Below, piece after piece: positions 50,146 to 58,608 of a stretch of DNA of 64,000 bases. The stretch lies in contig JALOLF010000012.1 of NCBI GenBank assembly GCA_025456085.1, forward strand, positions 29,976 to 93,975. Reading direction: 5' to 3'. The notes beneath the pieces are model-generated. The model saw only the letters and a list, made by a program, of their open reading frames with translations, did not search any database and was not told the DNA's origin. The position numbers and the translations under genes are program-made. This DNA comes from Acidimicrobiales bacterium (GTDB lineage Bacteria; Actinomycetota; Acidimicrobiia; Acidimicrobiales; Acidimicrobilacustridaceae). How positions within the stretch are numbered: the first letter of the stretch is position 1; each line of letters starts with the position of its first letter.

Positions 50146-50673
50146 TCAGGCTTCGCGTTGGTCGGGCACGAACCCGCCGAGCGGCGCCGCCTCCGCCTCG
50201 AGCAGATAGCCACGGCTGCGCACCGTCTTGATGGCCAGGCCCAGCGAGGCGATGCGGCGCCGCAGGCGCAACACGTGCACGTCGAGGGCGTTGCGACCCG
50301 GCGCGCCCCGCGGCCAACCCGAGCGGGACAGCTGCTCGCGACTGACCACCGCGCCGAACCGCTCGATGAGCGCAGCCATGAGACGGGCCTCGACCGGGGG
50401 GAGGGGCACCCATCCACCGCCGTGGCGCAGGACGCCGTCGCTGTCGAGCTCGGGTGCCGCGCCTCGGAGCGAGACCGCCCGCCGGCGCAGACCCTCGATC
50501 CGCAGCTGCACCTCCGACTCGTCGGCGGGCACCCGCACCCAGTCCTCGAGCAGGTCGGTTGGCAGGGGGGGTTCCCCCGCGCCCTCCACGAGGAGCAGCC
50601 GGGCACGGCCCTCTCCCACGAGGCGGTCGCGTCGGGCGCGTTCGCTCGGCCACCGAACCAGCACGACATCCAT
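50146..50673 (-). CDS. OmpR/PhoB-type winged-helix regulator
   Basis: 175 aa. Residues 1-80 show no receiver motif; no phospho-acceptor Asp is apparent. Residues about 95-170 are an OmpR-type winged helix (LPPVEARLMAALIERFGAVVSREQLS, RNALDVHVLRLRRRIASLGLAIKTVRSRGYLLEA). The N-terminal half is degenerate, as in GlnR-like orphan regulators that do not depend on phosphorylation. Divergent from the cyclic-nucleotide-binding gene with 150 bp between. Confidence 0.88.
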   Translation of the reverse strand: MDVVLVRWPSERARRDRLVGEGRARLLLVEGAGEPPLPTDLLEDWVRVPADESEVQLRIEGLRRRAVSLRGAAPELDSDGVLRHGGGWVPLPPVEARLMAALIERFGAVVSREQLSRSGWPRGAPGRNALDVHVLRLRRRIASLGLAIKTVRSRGYLLEAEAAPLGGFVPDQREA

Positions 50674-50811
50674 CGCCGGGCACCGTACGCAGCCAAGATT
50701 TCGTGGTTGTTTCGTCGCTGTGAACTGTCCCGCCACACCTGCGGTGAGGCCCACCGCGCCGACGCGCGGCCGGTCCCGCCGGGATTCCCGGCCCGTCGCG
50801 GGCGCCCGCAC

Positions 50812-50817
50812 TAGTCT
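50812..50817 (+). promoter_or_regulatory. Candidate -10 box of the cNMP-binding protein gene (leaderless)
   Basis: TAGTCT, 6 nt before the ATG at 50824. Confidence 0.45.
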
Positions 50818-50823
50818 GCCGAC

Positions 50824-51255
50824 ATGGCTCGACGCAGCAGCACCGCCTACCTGGAGCACCTCTCGAAGGTGCCGCTCTTCACCGCCTGCTCCAACCGGGA
50901 CCTGCAGAAGATCGCGAAGGCTTCCGACGAGGTGACCATCGAGGCCGGCCGGGAGCTCGTCGAACAGGGCAGGATCGGTCACGAGTGCTTCGTGATCATC
51001 GACGGCACGGCGACCGTGAAGCGCAACAACCGCAAGATCGCCACCCTCGGCAGCGGTGACTACTTCGGCGAGCTGGCGCTGCTCGACGGCGGCCCGCGCA
51101 CCGCCACCGTGGTGGCCGACACCGACATGACGGTGCTCGTGCTCGGCCAGCGGGAGTTCCACGGTCTGCTCGACGAGGTCCCCGGCCTGTCCCACAAGGT
51201 GCTGTCGACCATGGCCGGACGGATCCGCGAGCTCGACCAGAAGATCTACGCCTGA
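50824..51255 (+). CDS. Cyclic nucleotide-binding domain protein
   Basis: 143 aa, a single CNB (CAP-type effector) domain with no DNA-binding part. YLEHLSKVPLFTACSNRDLQKI opens the domain and the phosphate-binding cassette is GDYFGELALLDGGPRTATVVA, with Glu and Arg in the expected places for cAMP/cGMP binding. Probably a sensor acting on another protein. The next gene, 123 bp on, encodes an electron-transfer protein; there is no evidence that they are linked. Confidence 0.9.
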   Translation: MARRSSTAYLEHLSKVPLFTACSNRDLQKIAKASDEVTIEAGRELVEQGRIGHECFVIIDGTATVKRNNRKIATLGSGDYFGELALLDGGPRTATVVADTDMTVLVLGQREFHGLLDEVPGLSHKVLSTMAGRIRELDQKIYA

Positions 51256-51366
51256 CCTCGGAGGGCACGTCCCCGGTCATCGCCGGGACGGGAGCCGCTT
51301 CGATGTGACGAACGGCCCTCCTCAACACTGGCCGTCATCAACTTCTTCCCGTCGCCGGTGCAGGTC

Positions 51367-51372
51367 TAGCGT
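51367..51372 (+). promoter_or_regulatory. Candidate -10 box of the EtfD-like gene (leaderless)
   Basis: TAGCGT, 6 nt before the ATG at 51379. Confidence 0.45.
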
Positions 51373-51378
51373 TGGGGC

Positions 51379-53649
51379 ATGAGCGCTCCCACGACCACGA
51401 CGGAAGCCGATCAGAGCGAGAAGCCCGCCCGTCGCGTCAAGCCCCACCAGCTCGTCATCGGCCTCGGCGTCGGCTTCGCGATCGTCACGCTGCTGTCCGG
51501 CATCGCCGCCACCGTGTTCCAGCAACACGACGAGTCGGAGATCACCCGAGAGGTCTTCGGTGAGATACCCGGGGTCTTCAAGGCGGTCTTCTACATCCTC
51601 ATCCCGGTGCTCATCGTCTACGGGGCGATCCAGTTCTCGAACCGGACACGCAACTGGGAGCGCGGGCGACCCGACAACCGCTCCACGACCCGCACCAACG
51701 CGGCGCGGCGCATGGGCGACTTCCGCGCCGGCGTCTACATGCAGACCCTGCTGCGCGACCCCGCGGCGGGCATCATGCACTCGCTCATCTACTTCAGCTT
51801 CCTGGTGCTGCTCGCCGTCACGACGATCCTCGAGATCAACCACCAGCTCCCGGAGTCGCTCAAGTTCCTGCACGGCACGATCTACCAGGCCTACTCCTTC
51901 GTGGGTGACGCAGCCGGCGTGGCGCTGCTGATCGGCGTGGGTTGGGCGATCGTGCGGCGCTACATCCAGCGCCCCTACCGCATCCGCATCAAGACCAAGC
52001 CCGAGCACGCCGTCATCCTGGGCACCATCGCGGCGATCGGGATCACCGGCTTCCTGGCCGAGGCGTTCCGCATCGCCTCACCGACCGAGGCCTACCCGGA
52101 GGGCCTGCCGGAGTTCGAGAAGTGGTCGTTCGTCGGCTACACGCTCGCCCGGGGCGTGAACGACGAGATCAGCAGCGTCGTCGGCTGGCACCAGTTCTGG
52201 TGGGTCGCCCACGTCCTCAGCTTCGTGGTGTTCCTGATCATCCTGCCCACCACGATGCTCCGGCACATGTTCACCTCACCGATGAACATGTGGCTGAAGG
52301 ACCGGGAGCGCCCCAAGGGCGCGATGAAGCCCATGCCGAACCTCATGGAGACCGAGCTCGAGACCTTCGGCGCGTCGACCATCGAGGACTTCACCTGGAA
52401 GCAGCTGCTCGACACCGACGCCTGCACCATGTGCGGGCGCTGCACCAGCGTCTGCCCGGCGCACGCCACTGGCAAGCCGCTCGACCCGCGCGAGATCGTG
52501 CTCAAGACCGGCGAGGTCATGGCAGCCACCGGCACGCCCAAGGTGTCGCCCCCCATCGGCACCGTGCCCGAGATCACCATCAGCGCCGACAGCGTCTTCG
52601 AGCGCATCACGCCGGCGGAGATCTGGGCCTGCACGAGCTGCAAGGCCTGCGACGAGAACTGCCCGGTCAACATCGAGATCCTCGACAAGATCCTCGACAT
52701 GCGCCGGTACCTGTCGCTCATGGAGTCGGACTTCCCGACCGAGCTGGGCAACGCCTACCGGTCGATGGAGAACTCCGGCAACCCGTGGGGCATGAGCCAG
52801 GGCGAGCGCGCCGACTGGGCCGCGAAGCTGGACGGCATCGAGGTCGTGGAGCCCGGTTCGGCGTTCGACCACGAGTACCTCTACTGGGTCGGTTGCGCAG
52901 GCTCCTTCGACGACAAGAACAAGAAGGTCACCCAGGCCATGGCTCGGCTGCTGCAGCGTGCCGACATCGACTTCGCCATCCTGGGACCGTCCGAGATGTG
53001 CACCGGCGACCCCGCCCGTCGCTCCGGCAACGAGTACATCTTCCAGATGCTGGCCATGCAGAACATCGAGACCTTCGAGGGCATGGGCGTGCGCAAGATC
53101 ATCACCCAGTGCCCGCACTGCTTCAACACGCTCGCCAACGAGTACCCCCAGCTCGGCGGCAACTACGAGGTCGTGCACCACAGCCAGTTCCTCGAGTGGC
53201 TGGTCGACTCGGGCAAGCTGGACCTGTCGGGCGCCCGCCTGGACGAGCGGCTCGTCTACCACGACTCGTGCTACCTGGGTCGCCACAACGACGTGTACCT
53301 GGCCCCGCGCAAGGTGGTCGGCTCCCTGGCCGGCGTCGAGATCGTCGAGGCCCCGCGCAACGGCACCAAGGGCATGTGCTGCGGCGCCGGCGGCGCCCGC
53401 ATGTGGATGGAGGAGCACACCGGCAAGCAGGTGAACGTGGAGCGCTCCCAGGAGCTGCTGCGCACCGGTGCCAGCCGCATCGCCACGGCCTGCCCGTTCT
53501 GCTACATCATGATCGACGACGGCGTGAAGGGCGAGGGCGTCGAGGAGGATGTCGTTAAGGTGGGGGACATCGCCATGCATCTGCTCGAGGCCATCGAGCG
53601 TGGCGAGCAGGGTTCCGTAGTGGGGTCGGAGGCGAGCGCAGAGGCATGA
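51379..53649 (+). CDS. Membrane iron-sulfur oxidoreductase, EtfD/HdrD-like
   Basis: 756 aa. Five or so membrane segments in residues 20-310 (NarI-like, possible haem b histidines), then two 4Fe-4S motifs at Cys349 (CTMCGRCTSVCP) and Cys418 (CTSCKACDENCP), then two CCG-type half-domains (CPHC and CCGAGG, Cys667-Cys668) as in heterodisulfide reductase subunit D. The arrangement matches mycobacterial EtfD (Rv0338c), which passes electrons from electron-transfer flavoprotein, e.g. in fatty-acid oxidation, to the quinone pool. No etfA/etfB are in the window. A single gene, leaderless by its TAGCGT box. Confidence 0.9.
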   Translation: MSAPTTTTEADQSEKPARRVKPHQLVIGLGVGFAIVTLLSGIAATVFQQHDESEITREVFGEIPGVFKAVFYILIPVLIVYGAIQFSNRTRNWERGRPDNRSTTRTNAARRMGDFRAGVYMQTLLRDPAAGIMHSLIYFSFLVLLAVTTILEINHQLPESLKFLHGTIYQAYSFVGDAAGVALLIGVGWAIVRRYIQRPYRIRIKTKPEHAVILGTIAAIGITGFLAEAFRIASPTEAYPEGLPEFEKWSFVGYTLARGVNDEISSVVGWHQFWWVAHVLSFVVFLIILPTTMLRHMFTSPMNMWLKDRERPKGAMKPMPNLMETELETFGASTIEDFTWKQLLDTDACTMCGRCTSVCPAHATGKPLDPREIVLKTGEVMAATGTPKVSPPIGTVPEITISADSVFERITPAEIWACTSCKACDENCPVNIEILDKILDMRRYLSLMESDFPTELGNAYRSMENSGNPWGMSQGERADWAAKLDGIEVVEPGSAFDHEYLYWVGCAGSFDDKNKKVTQAMARLLQRADIDFAILGPSEMCTGDPARRSGNEYIFQMLAMQNIETFEGMGVRKIITQCPHCFNTLANEYPQLGGNYEVVHHSQFLEWLVDSGKLDLSGARLDERLVYHDSCYLGRHNDVYLAPRKVVGSLAGVEIVEAPRNGTKGMCCGAGGARMWMEEHTGKQVNVERSQELLRTGASRIATACPFCYIMIDDGVKGEGVEEDVVKVGDIAMHLLEAIERGEQGSVVGSEASAEA

Positions 53650-53686
53650 GGTCCGCCACGTCACCCGGTGACGTCCGAGCGACACG

Positions 53687-54115
53687 GTGAGCACGGGCAC
53701 CGTCCTCGTCGTCAACGACGACCGCGATGCCGGCGAACTGCTGGTGCGCCTCCTCGAGCGCGCCGGGTGGGCGACAGGCAGGGCGGGCGGGCTCGACGGC
53801 GCGCTGGGCGAGTTGGACGGTGGCCGGTTCGACGCCGTCGTCGTGGACTTCCTGGGCGCGGGCATCGCCACCTCGTTCCGGCTGCTCGACGCCATCCGCA
53901 GCGGCGCCGACGCGCAACTGCCGGTGCTGATCCTGGCGACGACCGACACGAACCGGCTGTTCGCGTTCCAGTCCGGAGCCGACGCCTTCCTCACCCGACC
54001 CTTCCACGCCGACGAGCTGCTGGAAGCGCTCGGCTCGGCCACGGCCAGGACCGCCGACGAACGGCTGGAGTACCGACGGGCTCAACTGCTCGGCGGCGCG
54101 TCGTCCACCGCCTGA
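53687..54115 (+). CDS. Stand-alone receiver-domain protein
   Basis: 142 aa, GTG start. Receiver fold with acidic pair VNDDRDA (about 9-12) and phospho-acceptor Asp in AVVVDFLGAG (about 54). The conserved Lys near residue 105 is replaced: ADAFLTRPFHADEL has Arg where KP is usual. The DNA-binding part is absent. It may still act as a phosphorylation-independent partner. Starts 37 bp after the EtfD-like gene, possibly the same transcript. Confidence 0.8.
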   Translation: MSTGTVLVVNDDRDAGELLVRLLERAGWATGRAGGLDGALGELDGGRFDAVVVDFLGAGIATSFRLLDAIRSGADAQLPVLILATTDTNRLFAFQSGADAFLTRPFHADELLEALGSATARTADERLEYRRAQLLGGASSTA

Positions 54116-54163
54116 GCTGCGGTCGCAGCCCCGGAGGTCCGCTCGACCGACGGGGGCCGGCGC

Positions 54164-54730
54164 TCAGCGTTCGAAGTTCTCCCAGTACCGACTGGGGATG
54201 GGGCCGCGCTGGCCCTGGTACTTGGAGCCCACCGCGGAGGAGCCGTAGGGGTGCTCGGCCTCGCTGGTCATGCGCAGGAACGAGATCTGACCGATCTTCA
54301 TCCCCGGGTACAGCGTGATGGGCAGGTTCGCGACGTTCGACAGCTCGAGGGTGAGCTGCCCGTCCCAACCGGCGTCGACGAACCCGGCGGTGGAGTGGAT
54401 GAGCAGGCCGAGCCGACCGAGCGAGCTCTTGCCCTCGAGGCGACCGACGAGGTCCGCCGGGAGCTTCACCCGCTCGAGGGTCGTCCCCAGCACGAACTCG
54501 CCGGGATGCAGGATGAACGCGTCGTCCTCGGCGATCTCGACCAGCTCGGTGAGGTCCTCGAGGTTCTTCTTCACGTCGATGTAGCCCATCGTGTGGTTGC
54601 GGAAGACCCGGAAGAACCGGTCGATGCGCACGTCCACCGACGACGGCTGGATGGCGTTGGCGCCCAGGGGCTCGACGAGGATGCGGCCGGCGTCGAGCTC
54701 TTCACGGATGGTGCGGTCGGACAGGATCAC
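54164..54730 (-). CDS. dcd: dCTP deaminase
   Basis: 188 aa. Makes dUTP (or dUMP in bifunctional actinobacterial enzymes) from dCTP for thymidylate synthesis. Signatures: [48 protein letters not shown] with the catalytic Glu, and [11 protein letters not shown] at the end. GTG start with a TAGCCT box 7 nt upstream. Confidence 0.95.
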   Translation of the reverse strand: MILSDRTIREELDAGRILVEPLGANAIQPSSVDVRIDRFFRVFRNHTMGYIDVKKNLEDLTELVEIAEDDAFILHPGEFVLGTTLERVKLPADLVGRLEGKSSLGRLGLLIHSTAGFVDAGWDGQLTLELSNVANLPITLYPGMKIGQISFLRMTSEAEHPYGSSAVGSKYQGQRGPIPSRYWENFER

Positions 54731-54737
54731 GGCGGGC

Positions 54738-54743
54738 AGGCTA
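54738..54743 (-). promoter_or_regulatory. Candidate -10 box of dcd (leaderless)
   Basis: TAGCCT on minus, 7 nt before the GTG at 54730. Confidence 0.4.
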
Positions 54744-54830
54744 GTTGGTCACCCGTCGGGGCGACCAAGGGCCGGGACCGGCGCACGCCGTTCCGCTCCC
54801 CGTCGCTCGTCGCAGCCCGCCCGGGGGCAG

Positions 54831-55500
54831 TCACGGTGGTGGGCCGCCGACACCTGGACCGGACCCGGCAGCGGATCGACTCTCCCCAGGCTCCGCGGCG
54901 TGGAGCCGGCAAACAACCCGGGTGCCGCCCTCGTGGCAGCGGTCGCCCCCGTCGGTCCGGCCGTCGCCGAGCGGGCGGTGACGCCGAGCAGCAACGCACT
55001 CGGACTGCCGGCGTCCGGCGGGGTCGATGCCGCAGGCGCGAGCGCCGAGGCCGGCACGACGGAGCGGGACGCGAGCGAAGGTCGCCGTCCGCGCACCGCG
55101 CTGATAGCCGGCATCGCTTCGCTCGCGATGGCCGTCCTGGCAGTTGGGCCGGTGGCTCGGCTGTCGCGATCGGGACCAGGATCGGGACCGGGCTCCGGAC
55201 GGCGACCAGGCGAATCGAACGGCTGGTACCGAGGAGGAGGACTCGGGCGCGACCGGACGGGAGCTGGTCGAGGAATCCGACTCCGAGACGCCGCAGATCG
55301 TCTGAACGGGCGAGGCGCAGACCCGTGCCATCGATGGCGGCGGCATTGCGACCTGCCGGGGAGCCGACGACGACGGCCATGCCGGCGACGGGACGAAGCG
55401 GACCTCCTTCGCTCCCGTCGCGGTCTCGGCGGTGGACGGCCCTGGAGGTTCCGGTCGCTGCCGGGCTGACGTGGTCGCGAGGCCGATCGTGCGCCTAGTA
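54831..55500 (+). pseudogene. Possible decayed gene between dcd and tRNA-Gly
   Basis: No intact gene fits this 780-bp gap, but coding-like sequence on plus moves through three frames: a short basic start (VVGRRHLDRTRQRIDSPQAP) near 54840, then an Ala/Val/Glu-rich stretch with one hydrophobic span (ALIAGIASLAMAVLAVGPV) at about 54905-55165, then an acidic stretch (GTEEEDSGATGRELVEESD) in a third frame ending at a TGA near 55303, with readable sequence after it. This would fit a once-secreted or membrane protein destroyed by frameshifts. Chance open frames in GC-rich DNA are the main alternative. Confidence 0.35.
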
Positions 55501-55512
55501 TACGGTCGCTTC

Positions 55513-55586
55513 GCGGGTGTAGTTCAGAGGCAGAACATCAGCTTCCCAAGCTGAGAACGCGGGTTCGATTCCCGTCACCCGCTCCA
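55513..55586 (+). tRNA. tRNA-Gly (CCC)
   Basis: Acceptor GCGGGTG/CACCCGC, D-arm AGTTCAGAGGCAGAAC, anticodon stem TCAGC/GCTGA with loop TTCCCAA giving CCC, T-arm CGGGTTCGATTCCCG, discriminator T, encoded CCA. The 3' end is a common integrase target and an integrase gene lies 3 kb downstream. Confidence 0.95.
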
Positions 55587-55590
55587 GCGT

Positions 55591-55631
55591 GAAGGCCCAG
55601 GTCAGCCCCGGTTTCGGGCACCTGGGCCTTC
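55591..55631 (+). terminator. Terminator after tRNA-Gly
   Basis: 12-bp stem GAAGGCCCAGGT/ACCTGGGCCTTC; the loop contains a second small stem (CCCCG/CGGG). Followed by GTCGTTT. It begins 4 nt after the tRNA CCA. Confidence 0.75.
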
Positions 55632-55675
55632 GTCGTTTCGGGAGCCGAAAGGGCCGGCGTGACCTTGGCGTGACC

Positions 55676-56065
55676 CTACGGATCGGCCGATGGCGATTCG
55701 CTGAGACCCCAGTTGCAGCCGTTGGTGCCCCGAGGCGAGTACATCTCGTACCAGTTGCCGCTGAGATGGTTCGAGCAACGCGGAAGGAAGGCAGCTAACT
55801 CTCCTCGCCGGGGCTCAAATTCGTTCGGAGGCCCGCCCGGCGCGTAGAGCAGCCCCGCAGACCCCTCGTCGCCGAAACCCGGGGACTCCAGTTGGTAGTA
55901 GGCAACCCACCCTCCACCCTCGGTCCCCTCGTCGCAGAATCCGTACTTGTACGGGCCGACGTAATCGCTCTCGACGCAGTCGGAGTACTCACCATCCTCG
56001 CGAGGCGTGGCTAGGACCGCCTGCGCATGCTCGTCCATGGCGTCCTGAGCGAGCCGTAGCCTCAT
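55676..56065 (-). CDS. Unknown small protein of the accessory region
   Basis: 129 aa. Start fixed at the ATG at 56065 because it overlaps the stop of the upstream gene (ATGA). Helical start (MRLRLAQDAMDEHAQAVL), then a region rich in Tyr, Gly and acidic residues (SDYVGPYKYGFCDEG, GWVAYYQLESPGFGD) with four cysteines. No recognised domain or signal peptide. Coupled to a small membrane protein, so perhaps its cytoplasmic partner. Confidence 0.6.
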   Translation of the reverse strand: MRLRLAQDAMDEHAQAVLATPREDGEYSDCVESDYVGPYKYGFCDEGTEGGGWVAYYQLESPGFGDEGSAGLLYAPGGPPNEFEPRRGELAAFLPRCSNHLSGNWYEMYSPRGTNGCNWGLSESPSADP

Positions 56066-56550
56066 TGCGAGGGGGATCTCTGTGCTCCCGCCACGAACAG
56101 GAGGCACAGACCCACCCAAGCCGTGATCGCCAGAGCTGATCGGATCCGAGCCACGCGCTCACTGAGCCGACGAGCCGGCGCAACTCCCAGGCCCACCGCA
56201 ACTCCGCCCACCAACGACATCGCGATCGGATGACGCCCACCAGGTTGCGCGAGAACGAACGCGCCGCCCACAAGGAGACCAAGAAGTGCGCCGAGCGACA
56301 CGAAGTCGCCCCATGCCCGGCCTCGGCGAACAAGTACTCCCCCTACGACAAAGAGCGCGCCCGACAGCGCACCGACGACGAACAGCCAGCCCTCTGCCAA
56401 AGGGTCGGTCGTCGCCCACGGGCCGACCATGATCGCGACGCTCACGACCAACGCTATGGCGACGACGATCGCTCGCGGGCCGCAGCCCACTTCGGAGACG
56501 GTCGTACCGTCCTCCGGGATCTCCTCAGTCACAACGCCTGTCGAGCTCAT
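56062..56550 (-). CDS. Small membrane protein, unknown function
   Basis: 162 aa with four hydrophobic spans (AIVVAIALVVSVAIMVG, LFVVGALSGALFVVGGVLV, LGALLGLLVGGAFVLA, ALAITAWVGLCLLFVAG) and short loops. The N-terminal 22 residues are acidic. No family recognised. Makes a two-gene unit with the downstream small protein. Confidence 0.65.
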   Translation of the reverse strand: MSSTGVVTEEIPEDGTTVSEVGCGPRAIVVAIALVVSVAIMVGPWATTDPLAEGWLFVVGALSGALFVVGGVLVRRGRAWGDFVSLGALLGLLVGGAFVLAQPGGRHPIAMSLVGGVAVGLGVAPARRLSERVARIRSALAITAWVGLCLLFVAGAQRSPSQ

Positions 56551-56625
56551 CCGCCTCCAAGGGCCGTCTCTGTCGATAGTACGAAGGTCAGCGGATAGGC
56601 GACGGATGGTCGCCCGGTGGGGTGG

Positions 56626-57435
56626 TCACGAGCTCGCCGACGGCGCAGATTCGTCGAACTTCCGGAAGCTGTCCCACCGCTCGGCGGCGCTCCAACGGAA
56701 CCCGCAGCCGGAGGACCACGTGCTCGCCACCCAGACGTGCGTCACCTCGGAGGGCAGGATCGGATCGACCGTGGGAAGTGGAGCGTCGTCCCGCAACAAC
56801 AAGTCGATGACGGCAAACGGGGCCACGGCGAATCCAGGGAGGAGGACGAAGGCGTGACGCTCCTCGAGGCCCGACCGACCGAGCTTCGCGAGGACGTCAC
56901 TCTGCCCATCCTCGGACAAGAAGTCGGCAACCCAGCTACTCAAGCAGTCTCCCGTGGATGGCACCACGCCGCCTGATCGCTCTGCGGGAAGGTCGATCGT
57001 GATGTAGATGCTTCCCGGGAAGCTGGTCCCGCTCTGGCGCGCGCTCACGACGCCGAGACGCTCCGCACTGGCGCTCTCGGCAAGGTCCAGATCGAGGGCA
57101 GTGATGCCACGCTGCTCCAGATCGCGCAGCAAGCCGGGAAGTGTCCGGCGTAGGTCCTTCGCTCGCGCCGAAGGCAACAGGCCAACGGCCCAGCCACCCA
57201 CCAGATCGCGCTCGATCCATCTCTCGTCGCGGTTGTTCATCAGTTTCCAGAGCGCGATGGATTCACCGTCCGCCGCTGCGGTGATCTCGACGGCCGCGGT
57301 ACGTCCGTCTTCGTGCCTGAAGGTGAGGTCGTGCATGCCGTCCTCGGAACCATCGTCGTGCTGATCCACAGGAACGCCGAGTGCGCGCGTCATCATCTGA
57401 CGGACCCACTCCTCCTCAGGCCGAAGCGCTTGCAC
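56626..57435 (-). CDS. Unknown protein with a nuclease-like N-terminal core
   Basis: 269 aa; start GTG at 57435, or the paired ATGs near 57396. The segment SEDGMHDLTFRHEDGRTAAVEITAAAD has the strand-loop-strand form of PD-(D/E)xK-type cores: an Asp, then Glu-x-Thr where Lys is expected. This is suggestive but not a complete catalytic motif. The rest shows no known domain. It overlaps the tail of the HEPN-type gene and so belongs to the same unit. Confidence 0.6.
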   Translation of the reverse strand: MQALRPEEEWVRQMMTRALGVPVDQHDDGSEDGMHDLTFRHEDGRTAAVEITAAADGESIALWKLMNNRDERWIERDLVGGWAVGLLPSARAKDLRRTLPGLLRDLEQRGITALDLDLAESASAERLGVVSARQSGTSFPGSIYITIDLPAERSGGVVPSTGDCLSSWVADFLSEDGQSDVLAKLGRSGLEERHAFVLLPGFAVAPFAVIDLLLRDDAPLPTVDPILPSEVTHVWVASTWSSGCGFRWSAAERWDSFRKFDESAPSASS

Positions 57436-57607
57436 TGCCGCCGCCCCCGTCGGCTTCCTCGGGCATCTCTGCTGTCAGCCGCTCGTAGGCGCGGAAGCTG
57501 GCCCGCGCGATCCCCTGGCGCCAAACCTGCGGGTAGCCACACTCGCCAAGAAGCACGCACACTGCCTCGCGAACGACTCGGTCGGCGACCTCGATCAGTG
57601 GCCCGTT
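57416..57607 (-). pseudogene. In-frame continuation of the HEPN gene after its TAG
   Basis: 63 codons in the same frame as the HEPN-type gene, directly after its TAG (57610-57608), ending at TGA 57418-57416. It reads LIEVADRVVREAVCVLLGE and then WRQGIARASFRAYERL, an amphipathic helix of the kind that ends HEPN domains after the RNxxVHG motif. It has no good start codon of its own except internal GTGs at 57562 and 57556. The coding character suggests that the TAG is a recent nonsense change. Confidence 0.6.
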
Positions 57608-58573
57608 CTACGGGGATCCGGAAACGTCGTAAGTGAGGCTGGCGCCATCCTCGCCATGAACCAGGGCGTTTCGAGCGTCAGCGAGTGCCCAGTACCAATG
57701 CGCGAAGGCCGAGACGACCGCCGTCTTGGCCTTGCCAGACATCGTGGTCCAACTCCGCGACCTTGACGCCGCGGAAGGATCCCAGAGGAGACGATCCGTC
57801 CCAAGTCCCTCACCGGGCTGGTTTGCGGCTCCAGCGAAGATCGCCTCGAGCAGTTCCGCCGACTTCTCGGTGGAGTCCGTACCGCTCAGCGCCTCGGTCG
57901 CGACCTTCACGTAGACGACGCGGTCCTCCCAGGTGATGCTCGGCGTGTTGCGCCAACTTCTGAGGAGCCACCGAACAGCGACCTGGATCTGCCCAGCGTG
58001 ATCAGAAGCCGAGTTCGTTCCCGCGGTCAGCACCTCGTAGACCGCTTCGACGAGTTCAGGGTCGAGAGTGACACCGAACGGTCGGTGGAGTTCAAGCGGT
58101 GCCGAGATGACGAAGTGGTCGTCATTCAGGTTCAGTCCGCCCGACATGGTCTCGACGCGACCACCGCGACCGAGCGCTATCCATCCCTCCGACACGTTGA
58201 TCGGCTGCGCCCAAAGATCCGCGTTGTCGGACGTGGCAACGCGCCACGCATCGTGTCTGCCATCGGGCGACCAGTACGGGTTCTGGTGAATCGTGGAGAA
58301 ACCGATGGCCGCCTCGAGGGCAGCGAGCTCGCTGCGTTCGGGTGGCTCGCCGTCGGCCCCGCTCATCCGCCGAGCCAGCAGCGCCCCTCCCTCGATCCGG
58401 TCCCCGCTCGCTGAAGTGAAGCTGGCGAGGAACCTGCGGCTCAGGCGCTCGAAGTCCGCAGACAGCCAAGGCCCTCCGAACTGCTCGGTCGGCCCGAGCC
58501 ACCACGGCCCGAACTCGATGGGGCCGTTCATGTTCAGGTACGGAAGGGCGAGAAGGACAGGGTGGCTCATCAC
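57608..58573 (-). CDS. HEPN-domain protein (ApeA-like), truncated by TAG
   Basis: 321 aa. N-terminal part LALPYLNMNGPIEFGPWWLG and ADFERLSRRFLASF lacks a known domain name that I can assign. From about residue 190 the sequence is helical, and RNALVHG at 301-307 is the RX4H motif of HEPN ribonuclease domains. Such proteins often act in anti-phage or stress defence. The domain should continue beyond this motif, but a TAG stops it 16 residues later; coding sequence goes on in frame. So the gene is probably split by a nonsense mutation, unless the stop is read through. Confidence 0.7.
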   Translation of the reverse strand: MMSHPVLLALPYLNMNGPIEFGPWWLGPTEQFGGPWLSADFERLSRRFLASFTSASGDRIEGGALLARRMSGADGEPPERSELAALEAAIGFSTIHQNPYWSPDGRHDAWRVATSDNADLWAQPINVSEGWIALGRGGRVETMSGGLNLNDDHFVISAPLELHRPFGVTLDPELVEAVYEVLTAGTNSASDHAGQIQVAVRWLLRSWRNTPSITWEDRVVYVKVATEALSGTDSTEKSAELLEAIFAGAANQPGEGLGTDRLLWDPSAASRSRSWTTMSGKAKTAVVSAFAHWYWALADARNALVHGEDGASLTYDVSGSP

Positions 58574-58608
58574 AGTCGCGGCGCAGTTGGTACGGGTCGC
58601 ACGCGACC

